Positions 12,233 through 21,855 of a stretch of DNA of 64,000 nucleotides are shown piece after piece. The translations under genes were made by a program, and so were the position numbers. This DNA is from Drechslerella dactyloides (taxonomy: Eukaryota > Ascomycota > Orbiliomycetes > Orbiliales > Orbiliaceae), in assembly GCA_020064725.1 (NCBI GenBank), contig JAGTWJ010000019.1:1364001-1428000 (forward strand), in the 5' to 3' direction. Under the pieces are notes generated by a model. It was not told the DNA's origin. It ran no database searches and was given only the letters and a program-made list of their open reading frames with translations. Each line of letters begins with the position of its first letter. Position 1 is the first letter of the stretch.

Positions 12233-13465
12233 CTGCATTATCATTTATTATGGGTCTACGTAGACACGGCGACGGCGTTACGATCAATTTGGGCAGCGAT
12301 ATCTTACTCTTCAATATGCATACTTTATATTGGATATGAGAGAATGAATATGTGAAGTCACGCATGTTGTAAGAGGACATGACATGTTGACAGACGTCAT
12401 GGCAGAGGCAATCGAGGCCGCATCGGCGGCGGATGCGGCAGCCGAGGAACGCAGAGGACACGCGTAGCGACAGATCACGGACCGCCCTTTGTCACGGCAA
12501 ACCGCATCGAAAGAAACCCGGTCGACGAGCGTCCCGAGGGCGTGCGAGATGCAGGCGGAGACGCACCGCGATCATGAGATCGGATCAGCGATGCGGGCGG
12601 CAGTAGTCTGTCTGCCCATCAGGCCCGGCGGCGGATGAGCCTCCTCGCCTGCGATCTGGGCCGGGGATGACGTTTTTGATAGGCCCGGCTCGTTTGCTGG
12701 ATTGGGCGGGGCGGCACCCAGCCGATTGGCCGGGCGTGAACATGAACATGAACATGAAGTTAACACCGCGCCGACACGTCGTGCGATCTGGACGATTCGC
12801 CTGGTGCGGCTGCATTGGACGCTGGCGGCCGGATGGTGCTGCTCGATGCGGGCGGAGCTTAAGTACCTACTTACTCGCAGCACTCGTGTGTCTACAGTAC
12901 TTACTCGCATGCTTCTTGTGGGTGCTCAGATGGGAGGGAGCAGGAGAGTGAAGTCAAGAAATGAGATTGCAATATTGATGTTGATGTTTGTATTGTTGTG
13001 GAGAGAGAGTTTGCGGGGTGAAGCAGTCCCAGCCATCCGCATTCGAGCTGAAGAAGTAGAAGAGAAGAAGAGAAGAGAAGGAGGGAAGAAGAAATGCCAT
13101 GTGTCTCGGCTGCTGTCGCCAATTAACCTCGTCTGAAGTAGCGGGATTCCGTTTCCAATTAGCCCCGGCGATGGAAGGCCTCTCCATCGATCGAGATGGT
13201 TTGATCTTTCTTCTTCTGCCGTCTGCTCTTCTTCTCCATCTTCATCCTCCCTCTCCTTCTTGTCCTTCTTCTTGCTGGTGTTTCGTTTCCGTCCACGCCT
13301 CCTCGCCTTCGTTTGATTAGGCCATTTCATGGGCTAGCTGACTTGTTTACTTGCTCTCTCTCCCTCTCACCACATCTCCGTCCGCATCATCTCTCCCTCT
13401 CCCTCCATCTCTCTCCTCCCTCCGCCCCTATCCTTCTTCTCCATCTCCTCCTCCTCCACGCCAGC
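12233..13465. other. Intergenic region, GPN3 3' end to sirtuin promoter
   Basis: No gene seen. The last 250 bp is strongly CT-rich (about 13200-13465), as in many fungal leaders. A short GAACAT repeat sits at 12737-12758. Open frames here are low-complexity or GC-rich shadows without motifs. Confidence 0.5.
12737..12758. repeat. Short hexanucleotide tandem repeat
   Basis: Three to four copies of a TGAACA unit in intergenic DNA. Confidence 0.7.
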
Positions 13466-15599
13466 ATGACCGACGACCTGGAACCCCCGTCCAAGCGGCG
13501 GAAGATCACTTCCTCGACCGACGACTCCGACGCCGCCCCGACCAGCTCGCCCTCGCCCGCCCCGAAGCCGTCCCAGTCCTCGTCGTTCGCCGTCGAGATA
13601 GTCGTCGCCAGCAAGGACGCCGCCGCCAAGGGCGATGGCCAACAACAACAACAGCCGCCGTCAAAACAAAAACAGGCCGCCCCGAAAGAGCGCACAACCG
13701 AGCGCATCGACCTCAGCCGGGTGCTCTCCTCCCCGCTGCCGGACAAGCAATTGGCCACCTGGTTCGACATCCTCAACCGCAAGAAGAAAATCATCGTCAT
13801 CGCCGGAGCCGGCATCTCCGTGCGCGCCGGCAGTACGTTCTCTCTCTCCTCTTCCTCTCTTTTGTCAAGTCGTGATGCGTTTTCTGTTGTTTATGTTGCG
13901 CCCAGCTGCAACAACACACCCGCCCAAATGCAACAGCCCCGCAACACACCCGCCCGTTTCAGCCGTTTCACCCGTCCGTTTCAATTATCGTATGTATCAT
14001 ATCGCTGACCTCGATGCAGTTCCCGACTTTCGCAGCTCGAACGGCCTGTTCGCCTCCGTCAAGAGCGACTACAAGCTCAAGGCCTCCGGCAAGCAGCTCT
14101 TCGACGCCTCCGTCTACAAGGATGACAAGTCCACCTCCGACTTCCACGACATGGTCCGCAACCTCCACGCCATGTCCAACGACGCCCAGCCCACCGTCTT
14201 CCACCACCTGCTCGCCTCCCTCGCCGCCTCCAACCGCCTCCTGCGGCTCTACACCCAGAACGTCGACTGCATCGAGACCAGCCTGCCCCCGCTCGCCACG
14301 AAGACCCCGCTCAACAACAAGGGGCCCTGGCCCAAGACCGTCCAGCTGCACGGCGGACTCGACACCATGACCTGCTCCAAATGCCGCGCCATCAAGGACT
14401 TCCAGCCCGAGATCTTCGTCGGCCCCAAGCCGCCGGACTGCAAGGACTGCGTCGACTGGGAGGCCGCCCGGGGCGCGTCCGGCAAGCGCTCGCAGGGCGT
14501 CGGCAAGCTCCGGCCGCGGATAGTCCTGTACAACGAGCACAACCCGGACGAGGACGCCATCGGCGCCGTCTCGACAGCGGACCTGAAGGCGCGGCCGGAC
14601 TGCCTGATCGTTGTCGGAACGAGCCTGAAGATCCCCGGCGTCCAGCGGCTGGTGCGCGAGCTCTGCGCCAGCATTCGAGATTTCCGAGGAGGTAAAACCG
14701 TCTGGATCAACCGCGACGACCCGCCGGCGACAGGGCAGCTCAAGGGCCTCTTCGACCTCATCATGAAGGGCGACTGCGAGAACCTCGCCCGGGTGTCGAA
14801 CGTCAAGCACCACGACCAGTTCACACCCGAAACCGACCTGAAGAAGATCACGGGCACGGGCATGGAGTTGGGTGTCTCGACGCCGATATCGATGGACAGC
14901 GATGATGCCGACAGCCCGCTCAGCTCGCCGGCCTCCTACTCGAGCTCCGAGGAGATCTGGGACAGCATCAAGAACAACCGCCCCAGGGACATCCCCTGGC
15001 CGCCGCCGCCAAAGGTCGTGATCACTGCGCGGCCGCTGAGCCCGTCGGCCTCACCTCATCCGAAGAAAATTACAATCACCAAAACTGGAAAATCCTCCGC
15101 GAAGGCCAAGATCACGCTGTCGAGTCCGACAAAAGCGGCGAGGTGTAAGGACGGCTCGCTGCGGAAGAAGCCAGGTCCGAAGCCCGGGTGGAAGAAACTC
15201 CTCAAGGCGAAGGAACAAAGCTCTACGACGACAGCAGCGGCGCCCAAAAGCAACAACAACAAGCTTACAAAGGCCTTTAAGGTGGGCAAGACGGCGCCAA
15301 AGGTATCCACCAAGCCGCAGAAGAGCACCGCTCCGACAAAGCCGGCTGCGTTACCTCTAGCACGGCCGAAGCCGGAGGGTCGCACGATCAGAGTTAGCAT
15401 GGAGACGTTGAAGCGCAAGGCCGAAGCGCAGAACAATAGTCCTGCGGTATCCACGCCGTCGCCAAAGCTGGTGCTCCACGGGTCCGACAGCAGCTTTACG
15501 ACGGTCTCGAGCCCGCTGTCGTCGCCGACGTCGTCGCTTTCCTCGCCCACGTCGCGTGATCCGAAGCGCGGGATGCGGATTCAGGATTTGCTGTCGTGA
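13466..15599 (+). CDS. Hst3/Hst4-type sirtuin (NAD-dependent histone deacetylase)
   Basis: NAD-dependent protein deacetylase of the fungal Hst3/Hst4 group, which removes acetyl from histone H3 K56 in genome maintenance. Exons 13466-13832 and 14020-15599 give 648 aa. A low-complexity N-terminus (Q/S/P-rich, with basic PSKRRK that could be a nuclear signal) precedes the sirtuin core. GAGISVRAG joins IPDFRSSNGLF across the intron, followed by TQNVDCIE, catalytic QLHGGL near residue 232, zinc ligands CSKC and CKDC, and a VVGTSLKIPGVQRLVREL NAD-binding segment. The roughly 270-residue C-terminus is Ser/Pro/Lys-rich and probably disordered. Hst3 and Hst4 cannot be told apart from this sequence alone. 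The intron contains a degenerate tandem repeat. Confidence 0.92.
13907..13983 (+). repeat. Degenerate tandem repeats inside the sirtuin intron
   Basis: Two near copies of a CAACACACCCGCCC-type unit, followed by several GTTTCA/CCGTTTCA units, fill most of the 3' half of the 187-nt intron, just upstream of the branch-point-like CGCTGACC. Confidence 0.7.
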
Positions 15600-16425
15600 A
15601 ATTAGGTATATACAGAATAATAGCTTAAGTGAAGAGTGGACGGAGGTGGGCAAACGCCGGTAAATTGTCAGGCGGGGACTCATTGGGCTCCGTTCACTTT
15701 TTTCGTTTTCTTTTCTTCTCACGGTACATATTTTTGATGTCTTTTTTTTTTACGTACTGTGACTCGTTCGTTGTAATATTATGTATTATAGACACGGCGT
15801 TTGGGGGGGATGACTTGCGATGGGATTCTGATGCACTTTTGCTTTCCTTTTTTGTTCTTTTTTTCTTTTCTTTTATCTGCATATGTTCTCATTCGGTGGC
15901 GCTGGGTATTGGTGTAGTATTTTTTGTAGTACTGCAGCTTTACGTACTTTTCAATTCAATAGACTTGATTAATTTCATCCACATTACTACTGACTTATCT
16001 GTTGAAATCACGACTAGTCGACTGGTAGTCTATAAGAGTGGAGGGTTCTTCGCCTGTGGTTATATATGGTCGACTTCATCCGCTGGAAACGATCACATGC
16101 ATGCATGTATTGATACAGCACAAACAAATACACGTATGGAGTAGAATGTTGCCGTCGGTATCGGATGAGGGCGGATCGACCAAGATTGCTCACATGCTAC
16201 ATTCGTCCGAAGGCACGCCCCACTTGCCAGGTCGGGGTGGATGTATGCTCGTCATAGATGCATGATTATATTATTCGATCGAGATGGGTAATATACAAAC
16301 GAAAACGCGCAACGACACAAATATACTAGACAGACAGCTAGCTCCACGTGTCTAAGAAAATACTCGGTATATAATGAATATCTACGATGTAAATGCAGGT
16401 ATCTAGATGAAGGCTTGTATATGGT
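15600..16425. other. Intergenic region between convergent sirtuin and nitronate monooxygenase genes
   Basis: T-rich, AT-rich DNA expected to hold both 3' UTRs. No open frame with family features is present and no terminator or repeat stands out. Confidence 0.5.
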
Positions 16426-17598
16426 CTACAGCTTTGCAGCCGGGATCAGGAAGCTGTTTTGTTTCCGGATGGCGTCTTCGGCGTCGCGCTCGATGCGCTT
16501 GAGCAGCTCGTCGCAGGAGGGGATGTCCTTGATGATGCCCATGCACGGGCCGGCGGTCCAGACCTGTTCACACGTTAGTCTTATTAATAATATTTAGATT
16601 GATGAGGGAATAGAGGGTGTACGTACGCCGGCTTCCGGGTCGCCGTTGATGAAGACTTGTCGGCCGCGCTTGCCGCTGACGAGGTGGGCGACTTCCTCGA
16701 ATTTACCGGTCGTGCTCGTCGACTCGATCTTCTTGGCTTCGACGGCGACCTTGTTCTTGAACAGGCGGCTGGTGTTCCGCCAGCGGCGCAGCAGCAGCTC
16801 CGTGTCTTCTTCGGAGGACTTGACGATGGCCTCCTTGATGTTCTGGTGGATGGGGGCTTCCTTTGTCGCCATGAAGCGGGTGCCCATGTTGATACCGCAG
16901 GCGCCGAGGGCGAGCGCACCGGCGAGACCCTCGCCGTCCGCGAAGCCGCCGGAGGCGATGAAGGGGACGGTTAGTTCCTGCGCCGCGCGGCGGAGGAGGA
17001 CGAAGTTTGTGATGTCGGTTTCGCCGACGTGGCCGGCGCACTCAAAGCCGTCGATGGAGAGGAAGTCGACGCCGAGCTTCTGGGCCGAGAGCGCGTGGCG
17101 GATGGTTGTGCATTTGTGCAGGATTTTGATGTTGGCTTCTTTGAGCTTGCGGATTATCGGGGCCGGGTTGTTGCCGGCGGTTTCGACGATTTTGATGCCT
17201 TCTTGGATGATCACGTCGGCGTAGGCGTTGTAGTCCGGCGGCACGAGCGCGGGGAGGAGCGTCAGGTTGACGGCGAACTGGACAGCGTTAGCTTTGTGCG
17301 TCGGTGGACGTTTAGGTGGTATGGGGTCGTACGGGCTTCGACGTCATCGTCTTGCATCTGCGGATTTCCTTGCGCAGGTCCTCCGGCGTCGGCTGCGTGA
17401 GCGCCGTCAACTGGCAGGTAGGGTCAGCAGTCGTCCGTTATAGTGAAGAATGACAGTTGAAGAACTCACGATACCGAGGCCGCCGGCGTTCGAGACGGCG
17501 GAGGCGAGCTCAGCGTATCCGACCCATTGCATACCGCCCTGGACGACGGGGATCGCGATCCCCAGGGCCTTTGTGAGCGCGGTCTGGAACGGCATCAT
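16426..17598 (-). CDS. Nitronate monooxygenase (2-nitropropane dioxygenase family), FMN-dependent
   Basis: FMN-dependent TIM-barrel enzyme that oxidises nitronates such as propionate 3-nitronate; family members also include other flavin oxygenases. Exons 17598-17470, 17410-17333, 17277-16627 and 16563-16426 give 331 aa, the usual length. Visible motifs: N-terminal PVVQGGMQWVG, SNAGGLGIV (formed across intron 1), FAVNLTLLP, ECAGHVGE with the conserved catalytic-region His, PFIASGGFADG and the phosphate-binding ALGACGINMGTRF. The C-terminus ends in VWTAGPCMGIIKDIPSC and PAAKL, which is not a canonical peroxisomal signal. Two consecutive Met codons start the protein; I used the first. A roughly 620-bp gap separates it from the divergent ankyrin gene. 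Confidence 0.92.
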
Positions 17599-18223
17599 GT
17601 GCTCGGTGTAGTTGTAGTAGTATGATGTCTTCGACGGGCGGTATATGGTATACGAACTGCGGTGTTATTATGATATCGGGGGGTGGTGACGGTGATGACG
17701 GAGAAGGCCCATCGCGAGGTCGTCTGCCGGGAGGAAGGAGTGGTATTTAGGACGTGGACGGAGCGCAGGGCCCAGCCGAGCTTCTTGCTTCGGGTGCGGT
17801 TTGGCATGTGCCTGGCGGCCCTTCCCCGCGAAAAGTCGGCGGCGAAGACACGCTGCGGCAGCCGAGGCTGAAAATCCACCACCAGAGAATTCTCACCTTC
17901 GAACATTTCGATCCAATCCCACCTTCCGGCCCAGCCGACGATGAAGCCCGCCGCAGTGCCGTCGACGAGGAGGCTGCTGCTGCTGCAGGCCAATCCATGG
18001 CGCGCCCGGGCGACGGTGCCCGCCTTCTTCTGCCGCCGGTACACGCGCAGAAGCACGGCGGTCACGGCCCCACGCGAGGACCCGGACGACAGTCGCGGCT
18101 CCAATTCCAGTTCGGCGCGCTGGGTCGCGAACACCAGTCGCCATCGAGAGCATGTCACCACCGTTACCCTCGCTCCTGGATAGGCAATCTTGCTGACCGT
18201 GCGTCGGAAGATTCATACGCGCA
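17599..18223. other. Divergent intergenic region, possibly with an unassigned exon
   Basis: Between nitronate monooxygenase (-) and the ankyrin protein (+). GC-rich, with open frames on both strands. One of them (17941-18183, +) has coding-like third positions and is listed separately. No NACHT or other NLR domain is found in any frame. Confidence 0.45.
17941..18183 (+). CDS. Unassigned ATG-initiated GC3-rich open frame, possible 5' exon
   Basis: An 80-residue frame starting at a true ATG. About 85% of its codons end in G or C, as expected for coding sequence in this GC-rich block, though the local DNA is GC-rich overall. The first 45 residues are Arg/Leu/Ala-rich with no acidic residue (MKPAAVPSTRRLLLLQ, then FFCRRYTRRS), resembling a mitochondrial presequence. 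It could be a small gene, a first exon of the ankyrin gene (a GTTACC donor near 18159 and an AG at 18253 would be in phase, but both are weak) or chance. I do not recognise a family. Confidence 0.25.
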   Translation: MKPAAVPSTRRLLLLQANPWRARATVPAFFCRRYTRRSTAVTAPREDPDDSRGSNSSSARWVANTSRHREHVTTVTLAPG

Positions 18224-21200
18224 GTGCGCTCGACAGCCGGTGGGCGGCGGCAGCAGTCCACCCTCCCCGCTGGAGCTGTTGCCGAGGAATACGACGATGA
18301 TGCAGATGCGCCTGTTGCGAATTGGTGCCGCGACATCCTCGACGAGATTAGGGATCCGATGGATGCGCTCTTCACGCGGAAGGTGATCACGTTCCTCTCC
18401 GTCGCCGTCAGACAGATGCACCGCAAGGAGCTGGAGGCGGTGCTGGCGCTCGTGCCCAAGATCGATGCGTACAAGGTGCCCGGGGTTCTCCAGATGAATA
18501 TGGCTAAGGGGCTCGTCTCAATCGATAGCGACGGCTTCCTCTCCGTTCCGGACGAAGCCGCCGAGGCGATCAATCTGCTCCCGGGGTCGACCGTCGAGAC
18601 GGACGGACACATTGAGATGGCGACGCTGCTGCTCTCCTACCTTTGCGATCCCCAGCTCGAAGCGTCCGGCCCCTGCAAACACCCTAGCGAATGGCGGCAG
18701 CGAGTGCAGGACTATCCTCTCCTCCAATACGCTGCGTACGCATGGGGCATGCATTGCGCGGGCTGCCTGTTCGAAATGCGCCTCGACCATCTCACCGACA
18801 AGGCGTGTAAATTCTGGACCACGGATATAAACTCCTCGTACGGCATCTGGATGCAGGCCTATTACTGCCAGCCGGGTAAACGCGAATCACCAGACTCCTC
18901 GAGACACATCTATCGGTACCTGGAAGAGGACACCAGCGCTATCCGCCAGCTCTCACACTGGGGCTTGACAAGGTTCGTCCGAGAAGCGCTCGAGCTGCCG
19001 GAATCTGCCTCAGACAAAGATCTGGCGCTGCTCTCCGGGGGCCAGGGCGACCGCACCTTTCCGTCGAAATATCTGCTCAAGGACGGCGCGGACATCGCGG
19101 CTACGACGTGCGATGGGAGAAACGTCCTCCATTTCGCTGCAATGAGAGATACGACGCAACTGTTGGAACTCATAATCAGGCGGAAAGAGGCCAAGGAGCT
19201 CATGCTTATCCATGCTATCGACAGCGAGGCCAAAACGCCATTGCATTATGCTGCGGCGCAAGGCAATATGGATAACGTGCGGACACTGCTTGTGTACGGT
19301 GCTGAGGTCGACGTCTACGCCGAGCTCGGCCGCACCCCGCTGTACTACGCGGCCATGAAGAGTCATCCGCAGATCGTTGCGCTGCTTCTGGAGAACGGTG
19401 CGAACGCGCATGGGATGAAGCACCTGGAAAGTCCCTTGCACGGCGTCTGCTCTGAGAAAAAGGAACACTGGGATGAAGACCGCTACTCTCGGGCTGTCCA
19501 AATCGTGGATCTGCTGATAGAGGCCGGGGCGGACCCCGCGGCCAAAGATGCAGACGGTGTCACTCCACTTGTCGTCGCGGCCATGAACGATCACGCCCCT
19601 CTCGTGAAGGCTCTCCTGAAACACTACAAACTGGAGGACATTGCCGCGAAAGGACGATGGGGCACGGGAGATCCGTTGACCGCGCTGTCCGCCGCGGTCA
19701 CGTACGGCGCATCGCTGGGAACCATCGAGCCTCTAATGAAGCACGCACAGCCAGTAGACCGCGCCTTCGCCCTCCGGGCAGCGCTTCTCAGCGCCGACAC
19801 AGAACAACATATGGAGATCACAAAATATTTCTACTTGGGATACCCAGACGTCTTCAGGCAGGTAGAGCGGGCACACGGGAAGGCGATACGCCAGGTTCTG
19901 ACGGAAAGCGATGCGCCGCATAGAAACGTTGTTCTGCGGCTTATGAGTCCGGGAATGCAACCCGAATATCTGCTGCGAGACGATGAGCCCTTTGAATCGT
20001 CTCCGTTAGCGGCCATTGCTCGCTACGGCTTGATTTCCTGTTTCCTAACCTTCATCATCGAAAAAACTCCGGCGGAGAAGCTCAAAAATTATCCCTGGGA
20101 CGATATTTGGAGGCTTGCCCGCTCGCCGAATACCAGCGAGTTCTCGATCAGCCGTCAAAGATACTTCCTAGCCCGTCGCCCGGAGTTCAATACCGTACCG
20201 CATATGATCGAAGCGTTGCACCATGCACTCGATGACGGTGTGGCGGAGACCGCTGCGGTATTCTACTTGAACAAAATATCGGCGTTGAGGGGTATGCCGC
20301 TGCCACCGCGCCTCAATGACGATGTCGATACGTTCCTGCACCTTGCCTGTCGAAATAACTTTTGCGCAGTCGTCAAACAGCTTATCTATAAATATAAAGC
20401 TGATGTCAACGCGCAGAATAAGGACGGCGTCACGCCGTTGATGAAGTGCTTCGAGGAGTCGCTGGAAAACGACGACGTCCTGCCTGTGATCAAGGCGCTG
20501 CTCACGTCCGGAGCGGACGCTACACTGCGGGACTCCAACGGCCGGACGGCGCTCACGCACGCCTTGCAGGCCGAATGGGATGGCACCGACCGAGAAATCG
20601 CAGCGATCGAACTGCTGCTAGCCCACGGGGCGAAAGCGACGATCGAAACCCCGGACCGCAACGGCCTCCGCCCCATCGACTACGCATGCATCCGCAACAT
20701 GTACGGCGCCAAAAAGCTGCTCGAGACCGCCGGCGTGCGAATGAGAACCCACGATGATAACGGCCGAGACCTCCTCACGCTCATGAACCTATTCCCCACA
20801 AACGACGGCGGGCGGTACCCCATCATCGACGAACTCGTGGAGATGGGCAGCGACATCCACGCTAAGAACAGCGATGGCAAAACTCTCTTCTACAGATGCA
20901 TCGAGTGCGGCGACGTGCGGCTGCTACGGCACTTGATGCAAACTTACAAAATCGACACTACGATCCCCATCACCGCGGTGCGTGACGACTGCCAGTTGCG
21001 GTTACCCTTGCTCAACGCGTGCGTCTACAGTCCCGCGAAAGCGCACGTTCTGCTGACGTCTTGCACGCCGGAACAGCGCAAGATGCTGATCCACGGGCGC
21101 TCCGTCGACGGGAAGGAGAACACTGCGCTGCATGTTTTCACGAAGAACTTGGGTCTCGCGGCCGTGCGTTGGCTGATTGCTGCTGGCGCGGACGTGGATG

Positions 21201-21472
21201 CCGTCGACGCGGAGGGCCGCACGCCGCTGTTCTTCGCGAGTCGTAGGGGCACGGGGTTGACTGTGCTGGAGGGCGGGACGGCTGAGGCGGTGACGGCGGG
21301 GTATTATCTGCTGAAGGCGGGTGCGGATCGAGAGTTTCGGAACGCGAAGACGGGCAAGACGGTGATGGAGGCTGTTAGGGATAATGAATGGTTTGGGATG
21401 CAGAAGGCCGCGTTGGAGCTGTTGGAGGCAAGTCAAAATGAGAGCGGTGAGCTCACGAAGACCAAAAGTTGA
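18224..21472 (+). CDS. Ankyrin-repeat protein with NLR-like winged-helix/arm region, no NACHT domain
   Basis: One long frame of about 1080 codons. The frame opens at 18224 with a GTG, not an ATG; the first in-frame ATG is 18359 and an in-frame stop lies at 18194, so either translation starts at 18359 or a 5' exon is missing from the model. The N-terminal part resembles the helical region that follows NACHT in fungal NLRs (LFTRKVITFLSVAVRQMHRK; LLLSYLCDP; YPLLQYAAYAWGMHC). Ankyrin repeats follow in two blocks: about residues 290-470 (NVLHFAAMRD, TPLHYAAAQGNMDNVRTLL, TPLYYAAMKSHPQIVALLLENGA) and 700-1050 (TFLHLACRNN, DVNAQNKDGVTPL, ending TPLFFASRR). No Walker A or B motif is present in it or upstream. 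Function unknown; likely a protein-interaction scaffold derived from an NLR. Confidence 0.8.
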   Translation: MRSTAGGRRQQSTLPAGAVAEEYDDDADAPVANWCRDILDEIRDPMDALFTRKVITFLSVAVRQMHRKELEAVLALVPKIDAYKVPGVLQMNMAKGLVSIDSDGFLSVPDEAAEAINLLPGSTVETDGHIEMATLLLSYLCDPQLEASGPCKHPSEWRQRVQDYPLLQYAAYAWGMHCAGCLFEMRLDHLTDKACKFWTTDINSSYGIWMQAYYCQPGKRESPDSSRHIYRYLEEDTSAIRQLSHWGLTRFVREALELPESASDKDLALLSGGQGDRTFPSKYLLKDGADIAATTCDGRNVLHFAAMRDTTQLLELIIRRKEAKELMLIHAIDSEAKTPLHYAAAQGNMDNVRTLLVYGAEVDVYAELGRTPLYYAAMKSHPQIVALLLENGANAHGMKHLESPLHGVCSEKKEHWDEDRYSRAVQIVDLLIEAGADPAAKDADGVTPLVVAAMNDHAPLVKALLKHYKLEDIAAKGRWGTGDPLTALSAAVTYGASLGTIEPLMKHAQPVDRAFALRAALLSADTEQHMEITKYFYLGYPDVFRQVERAHGKAIRQVLTESDAPHRNVVLRLMSPGMQPEYLLRDDEPFESSPLAAIARYGLISCFLTFIIEKTPAEKLKNYPWDDIWRLARSPNTSEFSISRQRYFLARRPEFNTVPHMIEALHHALDDGVAETAAVFYLNKISALRGMPLPPRLNDDVDTFLHLACRNNFCAVVKQLIYKYKADVNAQNKDGVTPLMKCFEESLENDDVLPVIKALLTSGADATLRDSNGRTALTHALQAEWDGTDREIAAIELLLAHGAKATIETPDRNGLRPIDYACIRNMYGAKKLLETAGVRMRTHDDNGRDLLTLMNLFPTNDGGRYPIIDELVEMGSDIHAKNSDGKTLFYRCIECGDVRLLRHLMQTYKIDTTIPITAVRDDCQLRLPLLNACVYSPAKAHVLLTSCTPEQRKMLIHGRSVDGKENTALHVFTKNLGLAAVRWLIAAGADVDAVDAEGRTPLFFASRRGTGLTVLEGGTAEAVTAGYYLLKAGADREFRNAKTGKTVMEAVRDNEWFGMQKAALELLEASQNESGELTKTKS

Positions 21473-21855
21473 TTGCTGTCATTGCATATCGGTGTGATAT
21501 GTATAGTGGTGGACCGCTTCGAGAGCGCTCTATCGTTATCCTGCTGGGACACATCGCATCTTTCTATTCACTCGTATATATTTATTGTATATAGTTACTC
21601 GCCGACAGTCATTTTGGCTGTCGTGCGGTGTTACATGAAGACAATTGCATCTAGATCCGTCCCTCCTCATAGCTGGAATTGTGTATATAGCTAAGCCGTT
21701 ACATATATAGCATCAGAAATTAACATATCGATATATCGTCAAGGCTCGGTATCTGAGCTCATATACGCCGATGTATACTACAATATATCGATTGCGATGG
21801 TGGCGTGGAAGATTGCAGCATAGTTTACAAACCAAGATATATGCATGCATGCACG
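21473..21855. other. Short intergenic region between convergent genes
   Basis: AT-rich 3' flanks of the ankyrin gene and the secreted protein gene, with ATATAT stretches and GCATGCATGC. No gene. Confidence 0.5.

Noticed and set aside
13968..14813. 281-codon minus-strand open frame
   Set aside because: Antisense to the sirtuin core; Val/Glu/Gly-rich composition comes from the GC-rich third positions of the true gene.
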